Positions 27,211-36,454 of a stretch of DNA of 64,000 nt are shown piece by piece (positions within the stretch are counted from its first letter, which is position 1; each line of letters opens with the position of its first letter). This DNA comes from Bryobacterales bacterium (lineage in GTDB: Bacteria > Acidobacteriota > Terriglobia > Bryobacterales > Bryobacteraceae), in NCBI GenBank assembly GCA_025463005.1, contig JAOAPR010000103.1, positions 1-64,000 on the forward strand. The letters are read 5' to 3'. Position numbers and translations under genes: made by a program. The notes beneath the pieces are model-generated. The model saw only the letters and a program-made list of their open reading frames with translations, had not been told where the DNA came from and did no database searches.

Positions 27211-27244
27211 GTGTGAACTTTTAGTGTATACGCTCCAAGATTGG

Positions 27245-29149
27245 TCATTGCTGGATCAGCAGGTTACCGGCGCGGTCTACGTGAAATCGCCAGCCCCCCG
27301 GCACGAGGGTGGTGGATCCGTAATCGAGCACCAAGGCCGGTCCCGGGCGCTGGGCTGCCGTCAGTTGCTCGCGATTCCAGACCGGAACGCGGCGCCAGGA
27401 GCCGATCCACACGCGTCTAAGTTCGGCCGTGCCCGTTTGCGTAGGTGGGCGGACCAGCCGCGGCTTGGGTGACGCGGCTCGGGCACGCACACGAATGGTG
27501 ACTACTTCCACTTCGCGCTTCGGCAGCGAATACCCGTAAATCCGCGCATGCTCCCGATGAAACAATGCAAAGCCTTGATTTGCCGCCTTCCAGGGAACGC
27601 TTAGCTCGTAGCTTTGGCCGCGATACCGGAGGTCGGCGGAGCGCTCTATATGCGCCCGGGGCGATTCGCGGCGCGCGCGTAGCTCCAGAGCTTCAAAGTT
27701 GTTTTCAATGTTGTCGTGTCCGAGCACACCCGCGGCGTAGTCGCGCACGGCATCCGCCATCAGCATTCCCAGCGCGGACAGCGCTCCCGCGTATTGAGGC
27801 ACAATCACCGAACGGATCCCCAACTGTGTGGCAATATCGCAGGCGTGGAGCCCGCCGCATCCGCCGAAAGCCACCAGAGCGAATTCGCGGGGATCGTAGC
27901 CGCGTTCGACCGAGACTACGCGAATTGCTCGCTCCATGTTGGAGTTGGCGACGCGTAACATGCCGCCCGCGGCGGCCGTCCGATCGAGCTTAAGGCGGCG
28001 GGCAATCCGATCAATGGCAGCGGCGGCCCGATCCGCATCCACGCGCATGCGGCCGCCAAGCAGTGACTGAATACGGCCCAGCACCACGTGAGCGTCCGTT
28101 ACTGTAGGCTCCGTTCCGGAGCCATAACAAGCCGGACCGGGGTCGGCACCAGCGCTCTCCGGACCGACCCGGAGAAGCCCGCCTGCATCCACGCGGGCGA
28201 TGGAGCCACCGCCTGCGCCTACCGTGTGAATATCGAGCATCGGCACGCGAATCGGGAAGCCGTCGACGTAGGCTTCGGTGGTTTCGCGCGCGGCCCCGTC
28301 GGCCAGGCTCACATCGGTGGAAGTGCCGCCCATATCGAAGCCCAGGATCTTTCGGAATCCGCTGCGGCCCCCGGTTTCCATGGCGCCCACGACGCCTCCC
28401 GCCGGGCCCGACAGCACGGTGCGCACGGCATGACGGCGAGCTTCGCGGGCGGAAAGGAATCCGCCATTCGATTGCATGATGGCGATCTGGAATCGGCGCG
28501 CGCTCTCCAACTCGCCCAGATACGATTCCATAAGCGGGCCGACGTAGGCGTTTACGGCCGTGGTGGAGCTGCGCTCGTATTCGCGGAATTCGGGGCTGAC
28601 TTCGTGGGAGGCGCAGATATACATTTCGTTCTGTTTCAGAGCCGCGAGCACTGCACGCTCATTGGCTGGGTTTTGATAGGCGTGCAAGAAGCAGATCGCG
28701 ATCGAGCGGACTCCTGAGCGCTTGATCCGTGTGGTCAGGCGCTTGAGCTCGGCCGCAGTTGGGCGGCGCGCGATGGTTCCATCGTGATAAATACGCTCGT
28801 TGACGCCGAAGCACAGATCGCGCGGGATCAATGGCCGACGGGGCGTGGGCGTGAGGTTGTACAGCTCGGGGCGGTTCTGGCGGCCGATCTCCAGAAGATC
28901 CTCGAAGCCGGCGGTGGTGACCAACGCTGTCCGCGCGCCTTTGCGCTCGAGTAACGCGTTGGTGGCGACGGTAGAACCGTGGACCACATCGACTTTTTGT
29001 TTATTCCTGGCCGCCTGTTCGAGCCCTGCGAGGATCACTTTCGCTGGTGAGAGCGGGTTCGACCGAAGCTTGAACGTCTCCAGGCGGCCGTCGTCGTGAA
29101 GAACCACGAAATCGGTAAACGTGCCGCCGGCGTCAACTCCGATGCGCAT
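27245..29149 (-). CDS. hyuA: Hydantoinase/oxoprolinase subunit A family protein
   Basis: A 634-residue ASKHA-fold protein of the N-methylhydantoinase A family, which hydrolyses cyclic amide or imide rings with ATP. Visible motifs are [13 protein letters not shown] (phosphate 1), [15 protein letters not shown], the phosphate-2 motif [30 protein letters not shown] and [13 protein letters not shown]. The usual partner HyuB is not next to it: the following minus-strand gene is hslV and the divergent side is an ABC transporter. It may therefore act alone, pair with a distant subunit, or be an acetone-carboxylase-type relative. Confidence 0.88.
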   Translation of the reverse strand: MRIGVDAGGTFTDFVVLHDDGRLETFKLRSNPLSPAKVILAGLEQAARNKQKVDVVHGSTVATNALLERKGARTALVTTAGFEDLLEIGRQNRPELYNLTPTPRRPLIPRDLCFGVNERIYHDGTIARRPTAAELKRLTTRIKRSGVRSIAICFLHAYQNPANERAVLAALKQNEMYICASHEVSPEFREYERSSTTAVNAYVGPLMESYLGELESARRFQIAIMQSNGGFLSAREARRHAVRTVLSGPAGGVVGAMETGGRSGFRKILGFDMGGTSTDVSLADGAARETTEAYVDGFPIRVPMLDIHTVGAGGGSIARVDAGGLLRVGPESAGADPGPACYGSGTEPTVTDAHVVLGRIQSLLGGRMRVDADRAAAAIDRIARRLKLDRTAAAGGMLRVANSNMERAIRVVSVERGYDPREFALVAFGGCGGLHACDIATQLGIRSVIVPQYAGALSALGMLMADAVRDYAAGVLGHDNIENNFEALELRARRESPRAHIERSADLRYRGQSYELSVPWKAANQGFALFHREHARIYGYSLPKREVEVVTIRVRARAASPKPRLVRPPTQTGTAELRRVWIGSWRRVPVWNREQLTAAQRPGPALVLDYGSTTLVPGGWRFHVDRAGNLLIQQ

Positions 29150-29200
29150 TAACTCACGATTGTAACTTCCGCCTTATGGTGGATGGCATCATAGAAGTAA

Positions 29201-29890
29201 GTGATCCTCCTCCGGGGTGTTTCCAAAACATTTGAGGGAAAGCGTAAGGTAACAGCGCTCGAAGGGATCGATCTGTCGATCGCCAAGGGCGAGATGGCAT
29301 CGCTGGTGGGGCCGTCGGGATCCGGAAAATCAACCATGCTGAACCTGATTGGCGGGCTGGATCGGCCCACGCGGGGCGAGGTCGAGCTGGACGGGCAGCC
29401 GCTCTCGAAACTCAGCGACGACGAGCTCACGCGCGTGCGGCGCGACAAAATCGGGTTCATTTTCCAGTTCTTCAACCTGCTGCCGACGCTGTCGTGCCTG
29501 GAAAATGTGTCTCTGCCTCTGCATCTTCGCGGCTGGCCCCGCAAGAAGGTCGAGGAGCGCGCCCGGGAGTTACTCGACACCGTCAAGCTCGGCGCACGCG
29601 TGGATCACCTGCCGGACGAGCTCTCCGGTGGTGAGCGCCAGCGCGTGGCGATCGCGCGTGCTCTGAGCGTGTATCCCCCGATTCTGCTTGCGGATGAGCC
29701 TACCGGGAACCTGGATACCCAGACCGGAGCTGAGATCCTGAATCTGATCCACGATTTGCACGACCGCCTGGGAGCGACGGTGTTGGTGGTTACGCACGAC
29801 AAGACGGTGGCGGAGAGCTGCTCGCGTACGATCCAACTGCGCGACGGCCGGGTGTTCGCCGACACACGTCGGGAAGAAGTTAGCCGATGA
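29201..29890 (+). CDS. LolD/MacB-type ABC transporter ATPase
   Basis: A 229-residue ATPase with Walker A GPSGSGKSTMLNLIGGLD, Q-loop FQFFNLLPTLSCLENV, signature LSGGERQRVAIARAL, Walker B ILLADEPTGNLD and switch VVTHD. The sequence class (LolD/FtsE/MacB) drives mechanotransmission ABC systems that pull lipoproteins or lipids out of the inner membrane, rather than classical importers. GTG start. Its stop overlaps the permease ATG by four bases, and it is the first of four overlapping genes. Confidence 0.92.
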   Translation: MILLRGVSKTFEGKRKVTALEGIDLSIAKGEMASLVGPSGSGKSTMLNLIGGLDRPTRGEVELDGQPLSKLSDDELTRVRRDKIGFIFQFFNLLPTLSCLENVSLPLHLRGWPRKKVEERARELLDTVKLGARVDHLPDELSGGERQRVAIARALSVYPPILLADEPTGNLDTQTGAEILNLIHDLHDRLGATVLVVTHDKTVAESCSRTIQLRDGRVFADTRREEVSR

Positions 29891-32427
29891 TTCTGCTGCG
29901 GCTGATCAGTTTGCCCTACGCGCGCAAACATCTGCTCCGATGTTTGCTGACCACGGCTGGGATCGTACTTGGGGTGGGCGTTTTCGTGGGGATGCGCACC
30001 GCTAATAGGAGCGTGCTGGCGGCGTTCAACCAGACCATCGATCGGATTGCGGGCGCGGCGCAGCTCCAGGTATCGGCGGGCGAGGCCGGATTTGACGAAG
30101 ATGTGCTGGATCAGGTTCGCAGCCTGCCCGAGGTTCGAGCGGCCGCTCCGGTAATTGAGGCCACAGTCGCCACCGACAAGAGGAATCTCCTGATTCTGGG
30201 GGTCGACATGCTCGGCGACCGCAGCATCCGCAGCTACGATCTGGAGGGGGACGATCAGGCCATCGATGATCCGTTGATATTTCTCGCACAGCCCGATTCT
30301 TTGATGGTGACCAAGAAGTTCGCCGACGAGCGAGGGCTCGCGGTCAACAGCCGGCTGCCCATGCGCACCATGCAGGGAGACCAGGTGTTTACGGTGCGCG
30401 CGATCATGAAGCCGGGCGGCTTGGCGAACGCCTTCGGCGGCGATCTTGCGATTATGGACATCTATGCCGCGCAGAAGATGTTCGGTCGCGGGCGAAAGTT
30501 CGACCGGATCGATATCGCACTCGGAGAAGGCACGGTTCTCGAAGATGCCACCAGGAAATTGCAGGCGTTGCTCGGCTCCGGCTTTCAGGTAGAACCGCCC
30601 AGCTCGCGCGGGCAGCAGTTCGAATCGACCTCGCGGATGTACGCGCTGGCTTCGAACATCACCAGCGTGTTTGCGCTGTTTATCGGGATGTTCATCATCT
30701 ACAACACGTTCGCGATCGCAGTGACGGAGCGGCGAGCAGAGATCGGAATTCTGCGCGCACTGGGAGCAACACGCGGCCAAATCCGGACGCTGTTTCTGGC
30801 GGAAAGCGCGTTGGCGGGGCTGGCGGGAACGAGCGTGGGAGTGTTGTTCGGCATCCTGATGGCACGCGCGATGGCGGGGTACATCGGCGGCCTCCTCACC
30901 GAAGTTTACGGCGTCGCGCAGAGCCCGGGCGATCTTACTCTGGATCCGTGGCTGATCGGGACGGCGGTGGCGATGGGGCTAGTCACGAGTCTGGTGGCGG
31001 CGGTGATCCCGGCGCGCAGCGCGGCGCGCGTGGATCCGGTGAAGGCGCTGCAGAAGGGCGGATATCAGTCGCTGGGAGAGGGCGAAAACCGTGCGCGACG
31101 CCGGTGGGCGATGGCCTTCGGAGTGGCTTCGGTGGTGGCGTTCGTATTCAGCCGTTTCGGCATCATGACGTATGTGGGATTCGTGCTGGCGATTCTCGCG
31201 GCCGTGCTGCTCTCGCCGGCCATGTCTTTCCGGCTGGCGCGGGCTCTACGTCCCCTCTTAGCGGGACTGAGACCGGTGGAAGGAGCGCTGGCGGCGGACA
31301 GCCTGATTCAGGCTCCTCGGCGTACATCGGGCACGATTGCCGCGCTGATGTTGTCGCTCGCGCTGGTGATTTCACTGGGAGGACTGGCTCGCGCCAGCTA
31401 TGATTCACTGGCGGAGTGGATGCGCATCGCCCTGAATCCGGATTTCTTCGTGACCACCGCCGAAACGCTCTCTTCGCGAAGCTTCGTGTTCCCCGGATCT
31501 CTGGCGGACGGCCTGCGCGCCATTGATGGCGTGGCCGAGGTGCAGCCCGTGCGCAGCGTGCGCGTGATGGTGAAGAATGCTCTGATCATGGTGATCGCGG
31601 GCGATATCGGGAACATCGCCAAGCGCGTGCACTTGCCTCCAGTGGAAGGGAACTCGGAGGAAATGTACCGGCTGGCGGCCGAGGAGAAAGGCGTGGTCGT
31701 TTCGGCGAATTTCGCGCGGCTGCATGACGCGCACATGGGCGAGGTACTGGAGATTCCCGCGCCGGCCGGGATCCTGCGTTTGCCGATTGTGGGTGTGGTG
31801 GACGATTTTTCCGATCAGCAGGGGACTTTGCTCCTCAACCGAGGCCTTTTCATCCGCTACTGGCACGACGATTCGGTGAACGTGTTCCGCGTGTATGTCA
31901 CTCCGGGCGCTGATGCGGCGCAAGTCCGGCAGCGCATCCTTCAGGCATTCGGCGGCCAGCAGAGGTTGTTCGTACTGACCAACCGCGAAGTGCGCGATTT
32001 CATTACGCGCCTGACGGACCAATGGTTCGGGTTGACCAACGTGCAAACAGCGGTGGCGGTGCTGGTGGCGATCCTGGGCATCGTCAACGCACTCACGGTC
32101 TCGATCACTGATCGACGGCGCGAACTGGGCGTGCTGCAAGCGGTGGGGGGGCTGCGGAACCAGATCCGGCATACGATCTGGATGGAGGCGATTGCCATCG
32201 GGATCATCGGTGTGGCGCTGGGCTTGGCTCTGGGCGCGGTCCAACTGTTTTACAGCATCGAGATCGCGCGCCGGGATCTGGTCGGCATCAGCATCACGTA
32301 CGCGTATCCCTTTCAGACGGCGCTGATACTGATTCCGGTGATTCTGGGATCGGCGTTGCTGGCCGCGCTGGGTCCGGCGGAGAGCGCAGTGCGCGGATCG
32401 TTGATCGAGGCCCTGGAGTATGAATAA
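29887..32427 (+). CDS. FtsX/LolCE-like ABC permease
   Basis: An 846-residue permease with two FtsX (ABC3) cores. TM1 is near residues 15-35. A periplasmic region of about 220 residues follows, then three helices with NTFAIAVTERRAEIGILRAL near 275 and an ABC3-type coupling helix. Next come two central helices, a second periplasmic region, and the C-terminal core TVSITDRRRELGVLQAVGG near 735. This duplicated layout is that of YbbP/ABC3 permeases, which move lipids or lipoproteins. It overlaps both neighbours and has a LolA-like carrier encoded right behind it. Confidence 0.9.
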   Translation: MILLRLISLPYARKHLLRCLLTTAGIVLGVGVFVGMRTANRSVLAAFNQTIDRIAGAAQLQVSAGEAGFDEDVLDQVRSLPEVRAAAPVIEATVATDKRNLLILGVDMLGDRSIRSYDLEGDDQAIDDPLIFLAQPDSLMVTKKFADERGLAVNSRLPMRTMQGDQVFTVRAIMKPGGLANAFGGDLAIMDIYAAQKMFGRGRKFDRIDIALGEGTVLEDATRKLQALLGSGFQVEPPSSRGQQFESTSRMYALASNITSVFALFIGMFIIYNTFAIAVTERRAEIGILRALGATRGQIRTLFLAESALAGLAGTSVGVLFGILMARAMAGYIGGLLTEVYGVAQSPGDLTLDPWLIGTAVAMGLVTSLVAAVIPARSAARVDPVKALQKGGYQSLGEGENRARRRWAMAFGVASVVAFVFSRFGIMTYVGFVLAILAAVLLSPAMSFRLARALRPLLAGLRPVEGALAADSLIQAPRRTSGTIAALMLSLALVISLGGLARASYDSLAEWMRIALNPDFFVTTAETLSSRSFVFPGSLADGLRAIDGVAEVQPVRSVRVMVKNALIMVIAGDIGNIAKRVHLPPVEGNSEEMYRLAAEEKGVVVSANFARLHDAHMGEVLEIPAPAGILRLPIVGVVDDFSDQQGTLLLNRGLFIRYWHDDSVNVFRVYVTPGADAAQVRQRILQAFGGQQRLFVLTNREVRDFITRLTDQWFGLTNVQTAVAVLVAILGIVNALTVSITDRRRELGVLQAVGGLRNQIRHTIWMEAIAIGIIGVALGLALGAVQLFYSIEIARRDLVGISITYAYPFQTALILIPVILGSALLAALGPAESAVRGSLIEALEYE

Positions 32428-33151
32428 GGTTTTCTTGCTGGTTGCGTTGACCGCGCCACTTTTCGCGCAGGATCCTCGGCAGATCATTCTTGAGGTTCAG
32501 AAGCGCCAGCACTCGGATTCACAACGCTACGAGGGAACGCTGGAGGTGATCAGCCAGGGTAACCAGGTGGCCACCAAGCGCTGGGTGTATCAGCGCATCG
32601 GATCGTTCGGAAACAGCAAAGCGATTCTGCGGTTCACGGCCCCGGCCGAGGTGAAAGGCGTGGGCTTGTTGATCGTGAATCATCCGGATCGCGCGAGCGA
32701 CCAGTGGATGTGGCGGCCGGCAATCGGCCGGGATCAAAGGATCGCTCTGCAGGACCGCTCGACGCGCTTCTTCGGTACGGATTTCAGCTTCGAGGATCTG
32801 GAGGAGCGCGACGTCGACCAGTACGATTACAAACTGCTGGCGGATGAAGGAGCGATGTGGAAAATCGAATCGCGGCCGCGGAAATCGTCGCAGTATGAGT
32901 ATTCCTACTTCTGGATTAAGAAAGACAACTACACGTTCGTAAAAATCGAAGCCTACGGCAAGAAAGGCCTGGTGCGGACCATCGATTACAAGAATTACGA
33001 GCAGATCAAGGGAATCTGGACCGCGCGGGTGACCGAGGTGTACGACGTGGCGCGTAAGAGCCGCACGATTCTCAAGTACGAGAAGCTGGAATACAACCTG
33101 CCGATGAAGGACGACGATTTCACGTTGCAAGCACTTCGCCGCGATTTATGA
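32420..33151 (+). CDS. LolA-like periplasmic carrier (outer membrane lipoprotein-sorting protein)
   Basis: A 243-residue protein with a signal peptide (MNKVFLLVALTAPLFAQ) and the pattern of the LolA-like family PF17131: KAILRFTAPAEVKGVGLLIV, DQWMWRPAIGRDQRI, FFGTDFSFEDLEERDVD, then alternating beta strands to FTLQALRRDL. Such proteins carry lipid-like cargo across the periplasm and usually sit beside RND exporters and DUF1302 barrels; here the exporter is an ABC system instead. It overlaps the permease by 8 bases and the barrel gene by 4. Confidence 0.85.
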   Translation: MNKVFLLVALTAPLFAQDPRQIILEVQKRQHSDSQRYEGTLEVISQGNQVATKRWVYQRIGSFGNSKAILRFTAPAEVKGVGLLIVNHPDRASDQWMWRPAIGRDQRIALQDRSTRFFGTDFSFEDLEERDVDQYDYKLLADEGAMWKIESRPRKSSQYEYSYFWIKKDNYTFVKIEAYGKKGLVRTIDYKNYEQIKGIWTARVTEVYDVARKSRTILKYEKLEYNLPMKDDDFTLQALRRDL

Positions 33152-34371
33152 TCGATGCCGGCGCGCTGTTGTTTGTTCTCCTCGCGCAGCAGTTCGAACA
33201 ACGCGGATTTATTGAGAACCGCGCCGTTGTGTATCCCCAGACTGCGCCGAATGACAGCGGACATTTAGTCGACGAACTTTTACTCCGCGAAGAGGCGTCC
33301 TACAAGTTCGCGCCCTGGCTGACGGTCAGCGGCGCGTTCGACGCGCGCACCGATTCGCATCGACAAACCGCACGCGAGTGGGTCCTGGACGCGGACGACC
33401 GAAGCATCCAGCGTCCTCCTTTCTCTGTACGACGTTTAAGTGCCACGATTCATCGCGGCAAGGTTACGGCAGTGATCGGGCGGCAGTTGGTCCGGTGGGG
33501 CAAGACGGACATTCTCAATCCCACAGACCGATTCGCACCCAAGGATTATTTATCGAGCGTCGTGGATGCGGATGTCCTGGGAGTATCAGCGGCGCGGTTC
33601 ACGTATGAGTCGGGCGGCGATACGATCGATCTGGTGTGGCAGCCGTGGTTCACTCCCAGCCGTACGCCGTTGTTGAACCAGCGCTGGACGGCGCTGCCGG
33701 CAGAGGCCGCGGGCGTGTCGCTCAAAGATGCAGGGGCGCGCTATCCGGGCGGATCGCAGTATGGGGCTCGCTGGAATCACATCGGGTCGGGGTATGAGTA
33801 CTCGCTCTGTTTTTTTGACGGGTATCAGAATCTGCCGTCGTTCGACGCCGTCTTTAGTCCGTTACCGGAGGCCGTTGCGCCGTTGATTAACGTGTCGCGT
33901 ACCTATCCGAAGCTGCGGTTGTACGGAGGCGATGCGGCAGTTCCGCTGCGATGGCTCACGGTCAAAGGCGAAGCGGCCTACTTCACTTCTTCGACACCGG
34001 GGGCGGAAGAATACGCATTGTACGTGATCCAGCTCGAACGTCAGGTGAAGGAATGGTCGTTCGTGGGCGGATACGCAGGCAGCGTCGTGACGCGCGACGC
34101 CGCTTCGCCGCTGCAGTTCGCACCGGACCGTGGGTTTGCGAAGTCGTTCGTCGGGCGCGCTGGATTGACCATCGACGCGAATCGCAGTCTGGCGATCGAA
34201 ACGGCGGTGCGGGCCGGCGGATCGTTTGTGCGTTTCGAATACTCGCAGTTGTTCGGCCAGCACTGGCGGGCGACAGGCGGGATTGCATGGATCCGCGGCG
34301 ACATGGGTGATTTTATCGGCCAGTATCGGCGGAATTCGTACGGGTCGCTGGCGATCCGGTATAGCTTTTAA
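33148..34371 (+). CDS. Outer membrane beta-barrel protein (DUF1302-like)
   Basis: A 407-residue protein with a short N-terminal hydrophobic leader (MIDAGALLFVLLAQQF) and regularly alternating amphipathic strands to the C-terminal aromatic YGSLAIRYSF, a normal barrel-insertion end. VIGRQLVRWGKTDILNPTD recalls DUF1302-family barrels. It is the last gene of the ABC/LolA operon and could be the outer membrane acceptor or exit for the cargo. The leader looks short for a signal peptide, so the exact start is slightly uncertain. ATG overlaps the upstream stop (ATGA). Confidence 0.75.
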   Translation: MIDAGALLFVLLAQQFEQRGFIENRAVVYPQTAPNDSGHLVDELLLREEASYKFAPWLTVSGAFDARTDSHRQTAREWVLDADDRSIQRPPFSVRRLSATIHRGKVTAVIGRQLVRWGKTDILNPTDRFAPKDYLSSVVDADVLGVSAARFTYESGGDTIDLVWQPWFTPSRTPLLNQRWTALPAEAAGVSLKDAGARYPGGSQYGARWNHIGSGYEYSLCFFDGYQNLPSFDAVFSPLPEAVAPLINVSRTYPKLRLYGGDAAVPLRWLTVKGEAAYFTSSTPGAEEYALYVIQLERQVKEWSFVGGYAGSVVTRDAASPLQFAPDRGFAKSFVGRAGLTIDANRSLAIETAVRAGGSFVRFEYSQLFGQHWRATGGIAWIRGDMGDFIGQYRRNSYGSLAIRYSF

Positions 34372-34377
34372 AATTTC

Positions 34378-34456
34378 GCTCGCACAACGGAGCTCGGTCC
34401 GAACTAGACAGGTCGAGGTCCTGCCGGTTGGGGAGACGGACCGGCCCTGTGCGAGC
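34378..34456 (+). ncRNA. Unidentified structured RNA-like element
   Basis: Nested perfect pairings enclose this gap. The outer arms are GCTCGCACA (34378-34386) with TGTGCGAGC (34448-34456), 9 bp. The inner arms are CGGTCCG (34395-34401) with CGGACCG (34437-34443), 7 bp. Inside is a further CAGG...CCTG hairpin. There is no T-tract, so it is not an ordinary terminator, and I see no tRNA or SRP signature. It precedes the thioredoxin-family gene start by 34 bases and could be a leader or a free small RNA. Strand is assumed from the neighbours. Confidence 0.5.
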
Positions 34457-34489
34457 TTCTGAACACTTAGGTTGAGGGACAATGTTGGT

Positions 34490-35101
34490 ATGTCGCTGAC
34501 CGCATCAACCATGATGGAACTGGGGACCGAGATCCCTTCGTTTTCCTTGCCGGACGTGCGCACCGGGAAGATGGTGCGGGTTCCGGAACAATGTGCTCCG
34601 GGACCGATTCTGGTTATGTTTATCTGCCGGCACTGCCCTTATGTGATCCATGTGAAGAGCGAGCTGGCGAGGATCGGCAGGGATTACGCGGGCAAAGTGG
34701 CGATCATTGCGATTTCGTCCAATGATGCCGGATATGTGGCCGACGATTCTCCGGAGCGGCTCAAACAGATGGCCGAGGAGGAGGGATTCGCCTTTCGGTT
34801 GTGCTACGACGAGACGCAGGAAGTCGCTACGAGTTTCTCCGCGGCCTGCACGCCGGATATTTTCCTGTTCGATAAGGACCGAAAGCTTGCGTATCGCGGG
34901 CAGATCGACGGCAGCAGACCGGGCAACACGGTTCCAGTGGACGGTCGCGATTTACGAGCAGCGATGGACGCGCTTCTTAATGGTGCTCGCCCTGCAGCCG
35001 AGCAGCGGCCGAGCACCGGATGCAATATCAAGTGGAAAGCCGGAAAGCAGCCGGTCTATTATCACAGCGCGCTTCGTCAAGAAATGACCAGGAAGCGATG
35101 A
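34490..35101 (+). CDS. Thioredoxin-fold (AhpC/TSA-like) protein
   Basis: A 203-residue thioredoxin-fold protein without a signal peptide. It has the redox motif MFICRHCPYVIHVKSEL (Cys-x2-Cys), the cis-Pro region ACTPDIFLFDKDRKL and the insert SSNDAGYVADDSPERLKQMA typical of a thioredoxin subgroup that reduces peroxides or unknown partners. ATG at 34490 is chosen over an upstream TTG because GAGG lies at 34474-34477 and the protein reads MSLTASTMMELGTEIPSF. Its TGA overlaps the next start. It follows the structured element at 34378-34456. Confidence 0.85.
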   Translation: MSLTASTMMELGTEIPSFSLPDVRTGKMVRVPEQCAPGPILVMFICRHCPYVIHVKSELARIGRDYAGKVAIIAISSNDAGYVADDSPERLKQMAEEEGFAFRLCYDETQEVATSFSAACTPDIFLFDKDRKLAYRGQIDGSRPGNTVPVDGRDLRAAMDALLNGARPAAEQRPSTGCNIKWKAGKQPVYYHSALRQEMTRKR

Positions 35102-35967
35102 GCCGCTTTGCAGTATTGCTGTTCGCCGCCGTTGCCTGGGGACAAGCTCCTAAGGAATACACCATCGAAGTGGTCGCCAACGGTATGCGCTTCGCCGATG
35201 GACCGGTATGGTCGCTCGAAGATTTTCTGCTGTTCAGCGACACGGTCACGGATAAGCAGCATAAGTTCATTCCCGGAAAAGGCGTTTCCGAGATCGGCAG
35301 CCACACGGGCGGTACTGCGGGCAACGCATACGACGAGAAGGGCAGTCTTTATACCTGCGAATTCCGCGAGCGGCGCATCACACGCACGGCGAAGAACGGC
35401 AAAGTCGACGTGATCGCGGCGCGCTTCGAAGGCAAGCGTCTCAACGCACCGAATGACGTGGTGGTGCGGCGCGATGGCAACGTGTATTTCACCGATCCGG
35501 CGTTCGGCAATCAGGAAGATACGCGGGAGCTGGACTTTTACGGCGTGTTTCGCGTGACGACGCGTGGACAGACCGAAGCCATCGCGAAGTGGAAAACCCG
35601 GCCGAACGGGCTGGCGCTTTCTCCCAACGGCCGCACGCTGTATGTGTCAGATTCCGACGGGCAGTCGATTCACTCCTTCGATCTGGATCGCGCAGGAGTG
35701 GCATCGAATGAGCGCGTGGTGGTTTCGAAGATTGCGGGCGTGCCCGCGGGCCTGCGCACGGATGAGATGGGTAATATTTACGTCGCCGCCAAGGACGTGC
35801 TGGTGTATTCGCCGCAAGGCGAGCTGGTCCGCACTATTAGAATCGGGGAAACGCCATCTAATCTTGCGTTCGGCGATCCGGATTTCTCCACGTTGTTCGT
35901 GACTGCGCGGACGTCGGTATATCGCATCCGCTTGGGAGTGAAGGGGGCGGTGCCGTATTCTCCCTAA
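35098..35967 (+). CDS. Secreted SMP-30/gluconolactonase-like beta-propeller
   Basis: A 289-residue protein: signal MSRFAVLLFAAVAWGQ, then a six-bladed propeller of the SMP-30/gluconolaconase family. It shows FADGPVWSLEDFLLFSD, RLNAPNDVVVRRDGNVYFTDP, RPNGLALSPNGRTLYVSDSD and PAGLRTDEMGNIYVAA, which include the metal-binding Glu/Asn/Asp positions. Lactone hydrolysis on sugar acids is the usual role. ATG at 35098 overlaps the thioredoxin stop (ATGA); a longer frame would cover the previous gene. Confidence 0.88.
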   Translation: MSRFAVLLFAAVAWGQAPKEYTIEVVANGMRFADGPVWSLEDFLLFSDTVTDKQHKFIPGKGVSEIGSHTGGTAGNAYDEKGSLYTCEFRERRITRTAKNGKVDVIAARFEGKRLNAPNDVVVRRDGNVYFTDPAFGNQEDTRELDFYGVFRVTTRGQTEAIAKWKTRPNGLALSPNGRTLYVSDSDGQSIHSFDLDRAGVASNERVVVSKIAGVPAGLRTDEMGNIYVAAKDVLVYSPQGELVRTIRIGETPSNLAFGDPDFSTLFVTARTSVYRIRLGVKGAVPYSP

Positions 35968-36028
35968 AGTTTCTCGTCGCAAATCTTCCGGCTCCAAATC
36001 TTCCCGACGAAGATATCCCGCGCATCCT

Positions 36029-36454
36029 TTGCCGGGGGTCGGTGCGTTGATTTTCCGAGGACGTGGGAAGCGCGGGCCGATCCTGCTGGTGGAACGCGGC
36101 GGGCATCCGTTGAAAGGCTACTGGTCGCTGCCAGGCGGGCTGGTGGAGACGGGCGAAAGTCTCGATGAAGCGGTGCGGCGCGAAATACTGGAGGAAACGG
36201 GACTACGAGTGAAACCCGTGGAGATGTTCGGAGTTTTCGAGCGGGTGATGAGGGACGCGCGCGGCCGCGCCGAGTATCATTACTTGCTTCTCGACTACGT
36301 GTGCAAGATCACAGGCGGAAAGCTTCAGGCGGGCGATGACGTGGCGCGCGTCGAATGGGTCCGCCGCGAACGTTTGGGAGACTATCAGATGACGGAAGGT
36401 ACTCGCGAGGTCATCGAGCGGGCATATTCTGGTGCAAGCCGAAAACGCACTTGA
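36029..36454 (+). CDS. Nudix hydrolase
   Basis: A 141-residue (or longer) Nudix enzyme with the complete box GGLVETGESLDEAVRREILE followed by ETG, preceded by GYWSLP. The family hydrolyses nucleoside diphosphates linked to another group. The only usual start codon is the TTG at 36029, but the preceding codons (about 36005-36028) spell RRYPAHP, matching the R-Y-P-x-x-P lead-in of close relatives, so the true start may be upstream, for example the ATT at 35957. The end overlaps mutS2 by 23 bases. Confidence 0.85.
   Translation: MPGVGALIFRGRGKRGPILLVERGGHPLKGYWSLPGGLVETGESLDEAVRREILEETGLRVKPVEMFGVFERVMRDARGRAEYHYLLLDYVCKITGGKLQAGDDVARVEWVRRERLGDYQMTEGTREVIERAYSGASRKRT

Noticed and set aside
34378-34456. 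tRNA or SRP RNA
   Set aside because: Outer stem is 9 bp with no T-loop next to it and no CCA; the SRP GGAAGGAAGCAGCC-type core is absent.
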